DNA of 64,000 nt, taken from NCBI RefSeq assembly GCF_038396675.1, contig NC_088934.1, positions 45,251,001-45,315,000 of the forward strand, in the 5' to 3' direction. Positions 21,600 to 32,271 of the stretch are shown one piece after another. The position numbers were made by a program, and so were the translations under genes. Under the pieces are notes generated by a model. The model made no database searches, was not told where the DNA came from, and saw only the letters and a program-made list of their open reading frames with translations. The DNA comes from Hydra vulgaris. Its lineage: Eukaryota; Cnidaria; Hydrozoa; Anthoathecata; Hydridae. Positions within the stretch are counted from its first letter, which is position 1, and every line of letters starts with the position of its first letter.

Positions 21600-22300
21600 C
21601 GAAAAATTGTTTATGTAAAATATCCGGAATATATTTTCTCTTTCCTTCCTCTTAATTTTGCTTTTAGTTGAGTAGTTTCTAATTATTTTTTAAACTTTTC
21701 TTTATTTTCCTAAGAATGATGAGTGAAGCTTTAAAAATAAAAATTCACAAAAATTATACCTTAACTTGTATCTTAATATAACTTGTAAACTTGTATGAAA
21801 AGAAATTGTTCTGGATATCCGGAAAAACTATAAGTTGAAAAACATATCTGCAATTCCGGATAAGGCTAATTCTTGTATACTGCTCCTATAGTATTAAAGC
21901 TTATTACTCAAGCTATCTTTTTTTTAATAATTCAGCAGAAATTATAATAGTAATTAAAAAAAAAGTTGCGGTAAACTATGTCGATTTACTTTATATTAAC
22001 GTATATTAACATATATATTTATTTCAACATTCATCTAATTCAAATTTATACTAATGCAGAAAATATTTAGCGAAAAATGTCCGGAATATATTTTGCCTTG
22101 CGTTTGTCTTAACTTTGCGTTAAAATTATTAGTTTTATTTAAAACTTTTTATTAATTTTTGTTTAAGTCAGGTTGATAAAAAAAAGCAATTGCTTTTACT
22201 CGACATTTTTGAAGTAATTGTTACGCTTTACGTTAATACAAATTTGAGCAAAATCGATGATTATTTTCACATAAAGGTGAGCAATTAGTCTAAAAGCGTT
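21600..22300. repeat. Diverged repeats with TCCGGAATATATTTT
   Basis: Blocks at 21624 and 22079 share TCCGGAATATATTTT followed by alignable AT-rich sequence. Further TCCGGA words are at 21821 and 21856. Near 22170-22290 a decayed copy of the GCAATTGCTTTTACTC MITE (see 26156-26389) can be seen. No gene. Confidence 0.5.
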
Positions 22301-22802
22301 GAATAAAAGAAATGATGGCAATCCTAATGAGCTTAACGAGCTGAAAAGGCTATAAAAGAGATGTTAAAACCATATAAAACAGCTGTAAAAATTAAATATT
22401 TAAAATTGTGTTCACTTTTTTTTTTAAATAAATTTATATACATGATAAATAGTTAAATATGTAACAAAAATATTTAAAAAAAAAATCTATATAAAGCATA
22501 TTTTTCTTAAAAAAGAATTTACGTTGAAGGCTCTTTTCCAAATGAGTTCATCTCCAGAACCGAAGAGTCAAGCATAGCATATTGTAAAGAAAACCATATT
22601 AAAATAATTAAAAATATTTATTATCGATAGGGACGACGATTAAACATTAAAAAAGCTACGTGATTCCTTGCTAGTAGGAAATTATAGAAAAATAAGTAAA
22701 AAGTAAAAAGTAAAAAAAAAAAAAAAATTAAAAAAGAACAAAATAGAAAGATTTTTAAAAACTACCTAATTTTGTGAGCAATTTGGCTATGGTGTTCATT
22801 TT

Positions 22803-23345
22803 TCATTCAAGTTTATCATCATTGGCTAAATGAAGTAAAATGCGGGCATGCGGCAAATCACACTTTTGAAACTCAATAACCTGAACATGCGTTACAACTT
22901 TGCCTAATACACCATGTTTAAATATATCATTGAGGAGGTTATTTAACTTGAGTTTAAATACTCGATTGACCAAATCAGGTTTATTATTCGCAGTCTGACT
23001 CGGATATAAATTTTCTGTTATTTCGCCCCATTTTGGGTTGCAAGTAAATATAATAAAAAGATCTGGTTTACTATACTTTTTAATAATTGCTATAGCATCT
23101 TCAAAGTTTTCTTTTAAAGCTCTAGGACTTCCTACATAAGATGATGACAAAACAACTACTCGCCCTGGTCTAACATTACATTCGTTCGCAATGTTGTTAA
23201 TATGTTCATGTAAGACATCATACTGCTCGCTTCACTTCACAGTTTATTTTGATTATTTCTAATAAAAGCAAGATTAGATTTTGGAAAATTAAGTGAATTA
23301 AGTGCCTTCCTTCCAACTATATCAAGCTTTTGTATTACTATGTCT
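22803..23345 (-). pseudogene. Helitron Rep-domain relic
   Basis: The open part encodes SSSYVGSPRALKENFEDA, KPDLFIIFTCNPKWGEI and LPHARILLHL, which are hallmark blocks of the Helitron replication-initiator (HUH) domain. Upstream pieces SNLAFIRNNQNKL and YDVLHEHINN extend the match to 23345, with a stop and frameshift near 23235. The HUH motif should read HAH; here it is HAR, so a metal ligand is lost. Helicase and catalytic tyrosine regions are absent. Helitrons transpose by rolling circle; this is a dead internal fragment with no visible 5'-TC or CTRR-3' hairpin end. Confidence 0.85.
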
Positions 23346-24599
23346 TGAGCCACAAAGCTCAAGACCGAAACCGCTAATGTTTTTTATAGCTGTACATCGA
23401 GTTTGGATGAACAAAGCAGGTTACTGGCTGAATTAGAGTTTGTATTACTTACCTGAAAATTAATATTTTATGATCAATATTGAAATAATTGGGCGAGGCA
23501 AAGGAAAACTTTTTGTTTCCCATATAAAACCTCGTTAAATAAGTTCATCCAAATTCTTGACGGTAGCGAGTATAAGTTCCTCCTTTTGATTCGTCGTTTT
23601 CATTTTAATCATTTTCTTTTTCAAAACTAAAATTTCTCCCCAGTAAGATATCTTTTTTAAAAAGTTTTTTTTCAGGTTTAGATTCCCCATATAACTTTTT
23701 TACAAAAATTAACTTTCTTTATATTTAAAATTTGATAAAATAGGTAACAACGGCGCACTCTTCCGTCAAATTCTTTGTCTAAAATATGAGTGCCTCATTA
23801 TTGTTAATAAGCTTCACAAAAACTCAACTTATATAGTCAGTTTTATGACTTTTTTCACCAAATAAGAAATTTTCCTAACATTCAACTTGGTAATTATTAA
23901 GTTTATCAAAAATTTTACAAAAAATGCTTTTTTTTATTATAATTTTTCTTGTTAATTAGTCATATTTTAGTCATTTTTCTCTTCTAGCATGACATCATAA
24001 TTTTTTTTTTGCAGATTTTTCGTAATCTTCATAAAAACTCTCTACCAAAATTACCCCCGTTTTTACAAAAGAAAAAAAGATCAACACACTCTACTAATAT
24101 ATTAACTTGGGCTCGTCACAACACATTTTTCAAAAGAGCTTTTTAAATGCAATAGAAGTAGATATGGTACTCGAGGAGTAAAAAACTTCATTGTACCATA
24201 TTTGAAAAACAAAACCATTTCGTTTCTCTAGGTCATTACGCGGCCCTTTACAACAAACATATATCCTAAAATACTACAATCACAAAATTAGATTTTTATT
24301 TTCAATGATTTAGAAAACCTGAGTTCTCTGGAATTGAAAATCTAATAAATCCTAAAATTAATTTCAAACAAACCATGGGTACCCAGAAGGTCACCTAAGA
24401 TCTTATGCTGTATTCCATGAATTATTTTTTTAAATTTGAAAGTAGTCTACTTGCACATTTTATAAATGTAAAAATTTAAAGCATTTGTTTGTATCTTTTT
24501 TAAAAAACTTGCTTAGAAGTTTCATAAATAACGATGTTTCGGCACTATAATAATACTTTGTTTTCTATAATTGGAACAACGCGATTGGTGATAGTAGGG
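23346..24599. other. No supported gene
   Basis: AT-rich. Decayed Helitron coding may continue for about 100 bp past 23345, but frames are too broken to call. Nothing else recognisable. Confidence 0.4.
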
Positions 24600-25330
24600 A
24601 TGGTTCTTTTACTTACTTTTTTTTTACCTACACGAGTTCATTTTTATCAAAAAGTAAATTACATAAGTAATTTTAAACGTTTTAAGTAAATTTACATTTT
24701 CATACAAGTAATTAATTTTTTTGAAACGACTTTTACTTTATAATGTAAGTTTTTTTACTTTACAAGTAATTTATGTAAAAGAAGATTACATCAAAAAGTA
24801 ATTAACTTTTACATGTAAGTCATTTTAAAATAAGTCCCCAGCAAGCACACAACGTTGAAACAACGTTAAAATAACGTTGATCAACGTCGATCAACGTTAT
24901 TTCAACGTTGTTTCAACGTTGTGTGCTTGCTGGGTCACATGAAAAAAGCTGTTTACTTTTACATTTATAAGTTAATTACTTTTGAAAATTACATTACATA
25001 ATATAAATTTCCCCAAACTGATTTTTACACTTACCTATAAAAGTAACTAATTAAAAAAAAGTTATATTAAAAAGTAACTTGCATATGAAAATAAATTACT
25101 TAAAAGTAATATGCTACCAAATGTAAGTTAATTTTAATAATAAAATAATATTTTTAAGTAGGAATTTTTATTTTAAAAGTAATAACAAATCTTTATTAAA
25201 TATAATTATATAAAATAAAATTTGAGTTACATAAGCTTACATTTTATATGATTTGTAAAGTAAATTAAAAATGATTTATATAAAGTAAATAAATAAATTT
25301 ACTTATATTTTACAATAACTTTGACAGGAT
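24600..25330. repeat. Field of degenerate AAGTAATTTACTT words
   Basis: Dozens of variants of AAAAGTAATTTACTT, ACTTTTACATGTAAG and TAAGTAATT on both strands make up this stretch, which is interrupted by the palindrome at 24837-24934. Words are not in a regular tandem period. A second field of the same kind lies at 33320-33920. Confidence 0.7.
24837..24934. mobile_element. 98-bp palindromic MITE (CCCAGCAAGCACAC ends)
   Basis: An almost perfect 98-bp palindrome with CCCAGCAAGCACACAACGTT at the left and its complement at the right; only two mismatched pairs by eye. Internally it is built from AACGTTGA units. TC flanks both ends and may be a 2-bp duplication. It sits inside the AAGTAATTTACTT field. 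Confidence 0.85.
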
Positions 25331-26155
25331 CTTGTTCTAAAGTAATGCAAAAAAGTAAAACTTAAGTCACTAAGATTTAGTTTGCCTCAACATTTGATTT
25401 ACGCAGTTTTAGGTATTTCTTCCCTGTAAAGTTTAAAAATTTCAATAATAGGTTTCTGCCAATGATTAAAACCCTCTCTAGTTCCGGTCCATGATAGTTT
25501 TAGCTATAATAACCATTCTCTGAATCAAACCGTCTCACTCTCTGGCCAACCATTCAAAAGATCTGGGAATTTAGATAAAGCTGAAACAAAGCTGTTTGCA
25601 GAAGGCACTTGTACCCATGGGAGACTCGGAAAGGGCACTATTTGAAAGGAAAATAATTGGCATCATTGTTAGTTCTTTTTACAAGTTTTTTTCGTAAATG
25701 TATTTATTATTTAAAAACTAAGGAGAGAATGTTTAAACCTGTCCTGAACTAAGGGGGCTATAACATGCCCTGAAGATAAGGAGCCCCAAACTTTTTAAGA
25801 GGAAGCTTCTTTTTAGTAAAGGTTTTTTGCCACTTTGATACAAAAAAAGTTCATCTGCTCAAAGTATCCCTTGACTTTTAAAGTCTTGGTTTAAACAACT
25901 ACGGTACTTTTATTTGGGCATGAAAAATTTTGAACTCTTCACGTAAATATCTTTAACTGCGTAGTATCAGTAGCCTAGCTAACGCAAAGCCAGTATAAGT
26001 AAAACTTGCGTCCCACAAGCAAATGAACCTAGAGAACCTATTTTCTTAAACATTCTAATGTGATATAAGCAAGAACATAATTAAGTTTGGCACTTAAGTA
26101 TGTTATATTTACCAAAAGTATATTTATTTCTTATAATTATATTATATTAATAATA
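25331..26155. other. No called gene; weak coding hint
   Basis: On the minus strand at about 25400-25640 the frame can be read with interruptions as ANSFVSALSKFPDLLNGWPE and TREGFNHWQKPIIEIFKLYR, which looks protein-like but is not recognised and contains stops. The rest is AT-rich. Confidence 0.3.
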
Positions 26156-26389
26156 GTCCGGGTGAATAAAAAAAAGCAATTGCTTTTACTCAGTAATAGA
26201 TCAGTTTTACATAAATAAAAACTTCAGCAGTTTTGCACAAATTTTCATTCACGTAAAGTTAAACAGTTTACTCAGTAATTGCTCAGCTTTACGTGAAAAA
26301 AAACTTGAGCAAAATTGCAGAAATTTTTATTCTCGTAAAGCTGACCAATTAATGAGTAAAAGCAATAGCTTTTTTTTATTCACCCGGCC
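26156..26389. mobile_element. TA-flanked MITE (GGCCGGGTGAATAAAA ends)
   Basis: A 234-bp element bounded by TA on both sides. TIRs read GTCCGGGTGAATAAAA and GGCCGGGTGAATAAAA, continuing into GCAATTGCTTTTACTCA and GTCAGCTTTACGTGAA, so most of the element is an inverted repeat. Related copies are at 34210-34488 and, decayed, near 22170-22290. TA duplication suggests Tc1/mariner mobilisation. Confidence 0.85.
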
Positions 26390-27224
26390 TATATCATTTA
26401 AAAATGAACGCAAGTAGACATCATTATATTATTGGTTACCATAAAATCTTTATATGAGTTCAATATGGTTTTTAACAACACATTAAAAGACCTCATTTGT
26501 ACGTAACTATTTATAATACTATTATTTAAAGATGCTGTTGATTAAGTAATTCTAACCGGTTTAGTGATAAAAGGAATTGCCGCATTTTCAAATTATGAAA
26601 CTTTTTTACATTGATTTTAAAGTGGTATAATACCACTCAATATTTGTATTCAAATCAATTTAAAATTAAATCTTGTATTTTATTTAGTTTATATTTAAAA
26701 TAAACTTAACTAACTCAAACTTCAGAAAAACACATGATTATCAATTTTTGATGATAAGTTTTTAATGACTTTATTATGTACGGATATTTAGGGGCTTGGC
26801 AATAAGACTACTTTTGTCTTCTTTTTGCCCACGCCATTCGCCATTTTACAAAAGAAAAGTAATAATTTGTAAGGGCAAGTTTAGAAAAATTATAAAAATT
26901 AAAAATCAACCACTGCATTAAAGAATGTCTTTATGTATCAATCAATGACGAAATTAAATTTGAAAAAAAATTAATTTTATAATCAAATTAATAATAATAG
27001 AAATAAGAATAATTTGAACAATTTATATTGTTTGAAAAAAGCAAATGATCTTGTAGACTAAAGTCTCTTATAAAAACTTAATTTTCTTTGTTATTCTTCG
27101 ACAAATTTCAAGTCCACGTCATTTGATTACTTATTCACGAAAAAAGAGTGAAATAACTTTCGCTCCGAACTTTTAAATGAAGAACAGAATTTGATTGTTA
27201 GACGAACTTATAACTTAATTAAAG
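26390..27224. other. No gene seen
   Basis: AT-rich non-coding sequence without recognised repeats. Confidence 0.4.
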
Positions 27225-27530
27225 ATAATATTTTAAATCCCCTAAATGACTGGGGAGGTTGCTCAAAATTTATATGGTCATAGTTTTTGAACACGAAGAG
27301 ATAATTGCATGACATTTGAGATTTATTAATGAACTTAAATTTAGTTTAAAATGTTAAAAAAAATGTATATGTAAATGTTATAAACTCGTCGCTCTCACGC
27401 TAATGGCATGAAAGGGAGGGAAACATTTTAGGGGTTTATTGTTAACAGACTCCGATTTCGCAATACTTATGAAAAGCTTTACATAAACATGAATATATAA
27501 ATGTTTGGAGTTTGCTCCAAGTCGTTACAA
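27225..27530 (+). repeat. Interspersed repeat R1, copy 1
   Basis: Shares with 39030-39310 (minus) and 58290-58590 (plus) the order ACTTTATATGGTCATA-like word, GATATTTAAATTTAT-like word, TCTCACG-like word and finally ATGTTTGGAGTTTGCTCCA. The last word occurs at all copies and is itself partly palindromic (GGAGTTTGCTCC). Non-coding; family unknown. Confidence 0.65.
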
Positions 27531-27621
27531 AAAGTTAAATTCTCAAAAAAAAAACATAAAGCTTGCTACGAGCCTGATTTTAAATATGTGATTGGAATCT
27601 GGTTGTTTAAATATTGTGCAC

Positions 27622-27678
27622 TTTTGTTAACTTTTTTACTTTAAATTTTTGAAAATTTAAAGTAAAAAAGTAACAAAA
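27622..27678. repeat. Hairpin, about 26-bp stem
   Basis: TTGTTAACTTTTTTACTTTAAATTTT is followed at once by a complementary arm, with one small bulge. It lies 120 bp outside the left end of the Transib element. Confidence 0.8.
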
Positions 27679-28980
27679 ATTTACTGAAATAAAAAGAAGT
27701 TATTTCATCTGTATGATAAAATAACATCAAAATACTTTTTTTCACAATCGACTATATAATTTTAAATTTAAAAGTTTTTTGAACCATCCCATAGTGCAAT
27801 GCACAGTGGGTCAGAATGCCCATTTTTGTGCCAAAATTATTTTTTTATTAAATATTATTAAATTTGATATAAATAACATACTTAGAGCTTCTAAACATAT
27901 TTGTGACTAAAAAAATGATTTTATTAATTTTTTTTTCTTAATAATTATAAATACAGCAAAAAAAAAATTAAAAAAAATGCTTTTTTCACATCTTATCAAC
28001 TCAATTCAAACACAATCCACAGAATAAACATTAAAAAATTACATTTTACTGTTTTTAATGGGTACACAATCCTATGAAAAAAATACTTTCATGTCTTATC
28101 AACTCATTCAAACACAATTTACAACTTTAAGGCAACCATCTATGTCTGCATATATTTAAATGAAGTATTTACAAATTTACAATGTTATCTCCTGATAATA
28201 ATAACTCCAAAACCTCAACAGGAAAGTCTTTCTTTTTTGAAGTGCAGGTTTGCCTCAAAGATGCTATGACAGGATCAGATGAGCAAAGAAATCTTTTCAA
28301 AATATCCTCATTTGCCATACATCTTGAAGCTTTTCGAGCATGACGTTCACGAAACCGTTCGAAAAATTTGTTTGTTGCCTCCTGTGCTTCTTCACTCATC
28401 ATTCCAATTGGCAGTGAGATTCTATTAATGATGGCTGGGCCGTGGATCAGCAGTTTGTGGAGGCTTTGTGGCATGTAGTACCATGGGTACAGTTTCACAA
28501 ACAACTTTGCAGTTTCTGTACACATCATGGTAAACTTTTCAGCATTTATTTTATAGCCAATTGATATGCTTGACAAAATAATGTGCAATTTTAAAATTAG
28601 TTCTTTATTGACACCTGTTATATTTGCAAAAGATATGGCATCAGTAAATGCTCGTCGAGAAGTGTTGCCATCATTAGATGTACCAGATCCTCCAGAGTTT
28701 GGTTGATCAACAACAAGGCCCATCTGTTGAAGAAAAGCTTGTTGGACGTGAGACTTTGTTTCAGCAACTTGTTCTTTGTCTTCTGCTGTTCTTGCTTGCC
28801 ACTTTTTGATAGGCAACTTGTAACCAATATGCAGAAAACATTTAAAACATTGAATTCAGCAATGCAGTATAGATAAACCATACTGCAAGCCTTTTGCCTA
28901 GTAATTTCTTACTATGCTGGCATCAATGTTGTTCATTTCTTTTGGTGAGCATCCTCAGATAGAGCAACTGACTTGAGTTA

Positions 28981-28988
28981 GTAGCCTC
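28981..28988. repeat. 8-bp target duplication (left)
   Basis: GTAGCCTC, identical to 30429-30436; duplicated Transib coding sequence flanking the hAT element. Confidence 0.95.
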
Positions 28989-30428
28989 TAGGGATTGCAA
29001 TCCCAGGATCCCGGACGTTTTTGGGTTCCGAAAGTCCCGGGATTCTAAACACAAAATCCCGAAATTTTCGGGATTATAGCAGGATTGAACTGATTAAATT
29101 ATTCTGTAATACAAAATGTTCAAATTTGGTAACTATACTGAATTATAACGAGTTATATAATGCTGCTTTGCAGGTTTATCCTGTTTATGCTTTATCCTTA
29201 CGATAAATGGAACAAATTTTTGAATAGACCATGGAGTTCGGGAGTTTATCATTGAAAAAAGTTTCACAAACACAAATTAAGGCAGGTTTGTTTGACTCAA
29301 CGTATAAAAAAACAATCGTTAAGTTTGTTGGCAAGACTTTTCGCGTTAAAAAGATAAATTGTAAAATTGTTGAGCGAACTTGTGGTTAAGTGATTGCTTG
29401 AGTTTATTAAGTCGCTTGAACGTTTTGAAATGATAACCTTTTTATTGCTTTTGTTGTTTACTGCAATAATGTTTACCGCAATATATGTTAATAATAATGT
29501 TTACTAATGCTTGAGGCATCATTTTTTTGCAATGACTTTGGAATAACTGAAGAAATTAACTTTAATATAATGCTGCTTTGCAGAAAGAATAAAGATGATG
29601 AAAAAGAAGTTGCTTGACCCAATAAAACAAAGAAGAAAGCTGCTTCGTGCACAACGAAAAGGTTTTACAGATATAGTAAATGAAAGTGAAGGTGCATCTT
29701 ATGAAGCAGGAGTGTTTTAGATATTGGTTTTTTGTTGTTTTATATGACCAAACCTTAAATGCTCTACTATTCCTCCGGGCATATTTTCAGACAAAAAAAG
29801 AAAGTTTGTAAATAAAATATGCATTTAATATGAATTGTTTTTTTGTTTTACATTTATTATTTAGCCACCATTTATTTATAAATATAAAATAAAGATTTTC
29901 TTTAATTTTTGTCTCTCAACATTAACAAACAACTTATTATGTTATTTTTTACAAAGTAGCTTGTTGCTACAGCAGCTACATCGGTAGCCAAATTTAAGAA
30001 AATTTATGTTTACAAATTTATTTTGAAATTTTGATTGTTTAGTTACTTTAGTCAAATACACTTTAAATGTTCAAATGTTATTTACATATCCAATTATTTG
30101 ATGAAGGTTATTCTGTAAAGTTTGTAATTTTAAAACATAATATGGAAGGTACCGTATATATATTTCTGCATTATTTTAAGATCTTTATATACACCTGCTG
30201 CCTGTTACACAATTAAAACAATTTAAGGCGCCATAGAAAATTAATTTCAGTCATTAAGGCATAATGAAATTAAATAAAAAATTGATAACATCAAAAAGTA
30301 TATTCATATATGCAGTATTAAGTTCTGTTTTTTAGCAAATATCTCACATTATATAAAATCCCGGGATTTTATTTACTTCAATCCCGAAATCCCGGGATCG
30401 TAATTCATGCCCGGGATTGCAATCCCTA
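28989..30428. mobile_element. Non-autonomous hAT element, 1.44 kb
   Basis: Perfect 16-bp TIRs TAGGGATTGCAATCCC (28989-29004 and 30413-30428), followed on both sides by TCCCGGGA/TTCGGGAT-rich subterminal repeats, and an exact 8-bp target duplication are diagnostic of hAT. No transposase is present. The interior holds a short spliced-looking ORF (29586-29720) with downstream AATAAA signals, otherwise AT-rich sequence. Confidence 0.92.
29586..29720 (+). CDS. Possible captured terminal exon in hAT
   Basis: Behind the acceptor-like GCTGCTTTGCAG lies a frame of 44 codons ending in TAG: basic at first (MMKKKLLDPIKQRRKLLRAQ), then acidic (DIVNESEGASYEAGVF). The same word ATGCTGCTTTGCAG also occurs about 410 bp upstream near 29160. 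AATAAA signals follow at about 29811 and 29885. I do not recognise the peptide. It could be a captured host exon, the end of a degraded hAT-internal gene, or chance. Confidence 0.35.
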   Translation, partial: RIKMMKKKLLDPIKQRRKLLRAQRKGFTDIVNESEGASYEAGVF

Positions 30429-30436
30429 GTAGCCTC
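30429..30436. repeat. 8-bp target duplication (right)
   Basis: GTAGCCTC, identical to 28981-28988. Confidence 0.95.
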
Positions 30437-32271
30437 AGATAAAGCTGTGTGTACTTTTCCATCAATCATTGTTATTTCAATCACATGCTTTACTTGAAGT
30501 ACCTTTCCATTGTTTAATATGATTTTTGTACAATTTAAATTCCTTATTTCTTCTTTTAGTTGAGCTTCTTCAGAGATTATAATATCTTAAGACTCTTTTT
30601 CAAACTGAAAACACAAAGGGCGACAATACAGAGTTGATGATGGTTTTAGGTTTCGCCACAAAGTTGTCTTTTTTCCACCAGCAAATGAGCTCAAGTCAAG
30701 TGGTACTATGCAAGTTAAAAAGAATGACTCTTCTATTTGTATATTACCGATACCATCTTTAGACACTGTTTGCTTATAGACACTTTTCCCTGTTGAGCCA
30801 TCAAATCCTGCCTTGTGTTTTAAAGTAGCAAATATGGTTGTATCACCAGCAACTATTTCAATAACTTCATTCTGTACTTGACATAGTCTTTGTGCAGTGT
30901 GGTTGACCAAGTTCTGCATTGAGATTTTAGCAAAAAAATCATCTATCTCTATTTCATTTGGATAGCAAGATAATTTTGCTGCCTTTATTATGTGATATGA
31001 AGGATAAAGCTCACAGTTTTTTCTCAAAGCAGCATTTCGATGTAGTTGATATCCATCTTTGGTCATATTTGTATCTAAAAGTAAAGCTAGAGCCTCATTG
31101 CCAGAGAGTTGTTGAGATATTTTGTTACTATTGTCAAAAATTCTCTTTACTGCATGTACCTCATCAAATTTATTTTCTTTTTTAAGAGAAACTTTTGCTG
31201 CAAAAAGTAGTTCATTCGATGAATGCCCATGTTGTAGAGAGTTGGTACGCCTGTACTTTGTTCGAAGTGAACAGTCATCAAAATTTTTAATTGAAGGCCT
31301 GCCACGTGTATCTTGTTTCACAGGAATATCAGTAAAAACATCAATCTCTGTCTGCAGCCACTCTTTATGCTTTTTTTCGAAACAAATACGGTTACCTTTT
31401 AAGTCCTGCCATCTCTTTCTTATATGAATTAGCAATGTTTCCAGCTTAGGGTTAGGGTTTACCAGATTCATACCATAGATAGCATCCTTTAAAACACCAT
31501 GGTCAGAGATTTTTAATTTATTTTCTAGCATGTAGGTATATATATCAATGTATTTCATTTTAACCTATAAATTCTAAAATACATTCATTAGAAATCATTT
31601 AAATGACAGCATATTTATGCCTAAAAGTTTAAAGATGATGTGTTTTATTTTTTATTAAAAAGCCAAGTGATTAATTAAAAATTAACTAATTAAAAAAACT
31701 CGTGATTTGTTTGTCGCGGGCAAAATTTTAGTTATAACCTGCTACCTAAAAGTTAATTTTTGGGCAAGGTGGTACTTTGTTGAAGCTAAAACTAACTTTA
31801 AATTATAACATATATACTTAGTAAAGATTTTAATGCATTAAAAGATTTTAAAGCATCAGACTGGAGGATATTGGAGGTTTTTTTAATTAAATAAAGTAAG
31901 CAAAAAGTTACACTAAAAAAACCTGTAAAAACACATCATCTTAAAAATTAAATAAAATTTCTTACTAACAAGCAAAAAATTTGCAGGGTAGTTATTTTGC
32001 TTCAAAGAGTATCAATCTATCAATATATAAAAAAATTATAGCGCAAATAATTTTAATTAAAAAATAGTTGACAGTTTCTGTGTAGCAGCACATATATTTT
32101 ATTTTAAAACTTACAAATCTTGCAAAAAAATTAACTTCAACAGGCCATATAAAATTTAATATAAAAGCTAGTGGCTAAAAAATATCCTTTTTTTTTGATA
32201 AGTATGGAAAACAACTATTACCATTAAACCTACGTTGAACAAAAATTTTTTTAAATTTTGGCACACCTGTG

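Larger units (their letters stand above)
28169..31558 (-). pseudogene. Transib (RAG1-related) transposase, interrupted
   Basis: The 5' part (31558-30590) encodes an N-terminal domain (WQDLKGNRICFEKKHKEWL), then AGFDGSTGKSVYKQT with the presumed first catalytic Asp, and is cut by TAA at 30587-30589. The frame continues past it (IIISEEAQLKEEI, EITMIDGKVHTALSEAT with the presumed second Asp) to 30437, where the hAT element begins. After it the frame resumes with a frameshift near 28945 (SPKEMNNIDASIVRN), an LPIKKWQ block, SGGSGTSNDGNTSRRAF, LYPWYYMPQSLHKLLIHG and SEEAQEATNKFFERFRERHARK with the catalytic Glu, ending at 28169. The last blocks align in order with the RAG1 catalytic core (GNxARR, HK.L.H, E..NK.FRR.R). 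Transib cuts with an RNase-H-fold DDE site. The nonsense codon, frameshift and insertion make it dead. Confidence 0.85.
27802..32271 (-). mobile_element. Transib element relic
   Basis: Contains the RAG1-like Transib transposase relic at 28169-31558. The left end reads CACAGTGGGTCAGAATGCCC, starting with the CACAGTG heptamer characteristic of Transib termini and of V(D)J signal sequences; the five bases before it are CAATG, fitting the CNNNG preference. The right end is less sure: read inward from 32271 it is CACAGGTGTGCCAAAATT, matching the left TIR after a deletion of about 19 bp. No 5-bp duplication is seen at that right boundary, so the right end may be wrong or mutated. A 1.44-kb hAT element interrupts it. 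Confidence 0.7.

Noticed and set aside
25400-25640. A minus-strand gene fragment (ANSFVSALSKFPDLLNGWPE)
   Set aside because: Protein-like in places but with stops and no recognisable family; left as a hint only.
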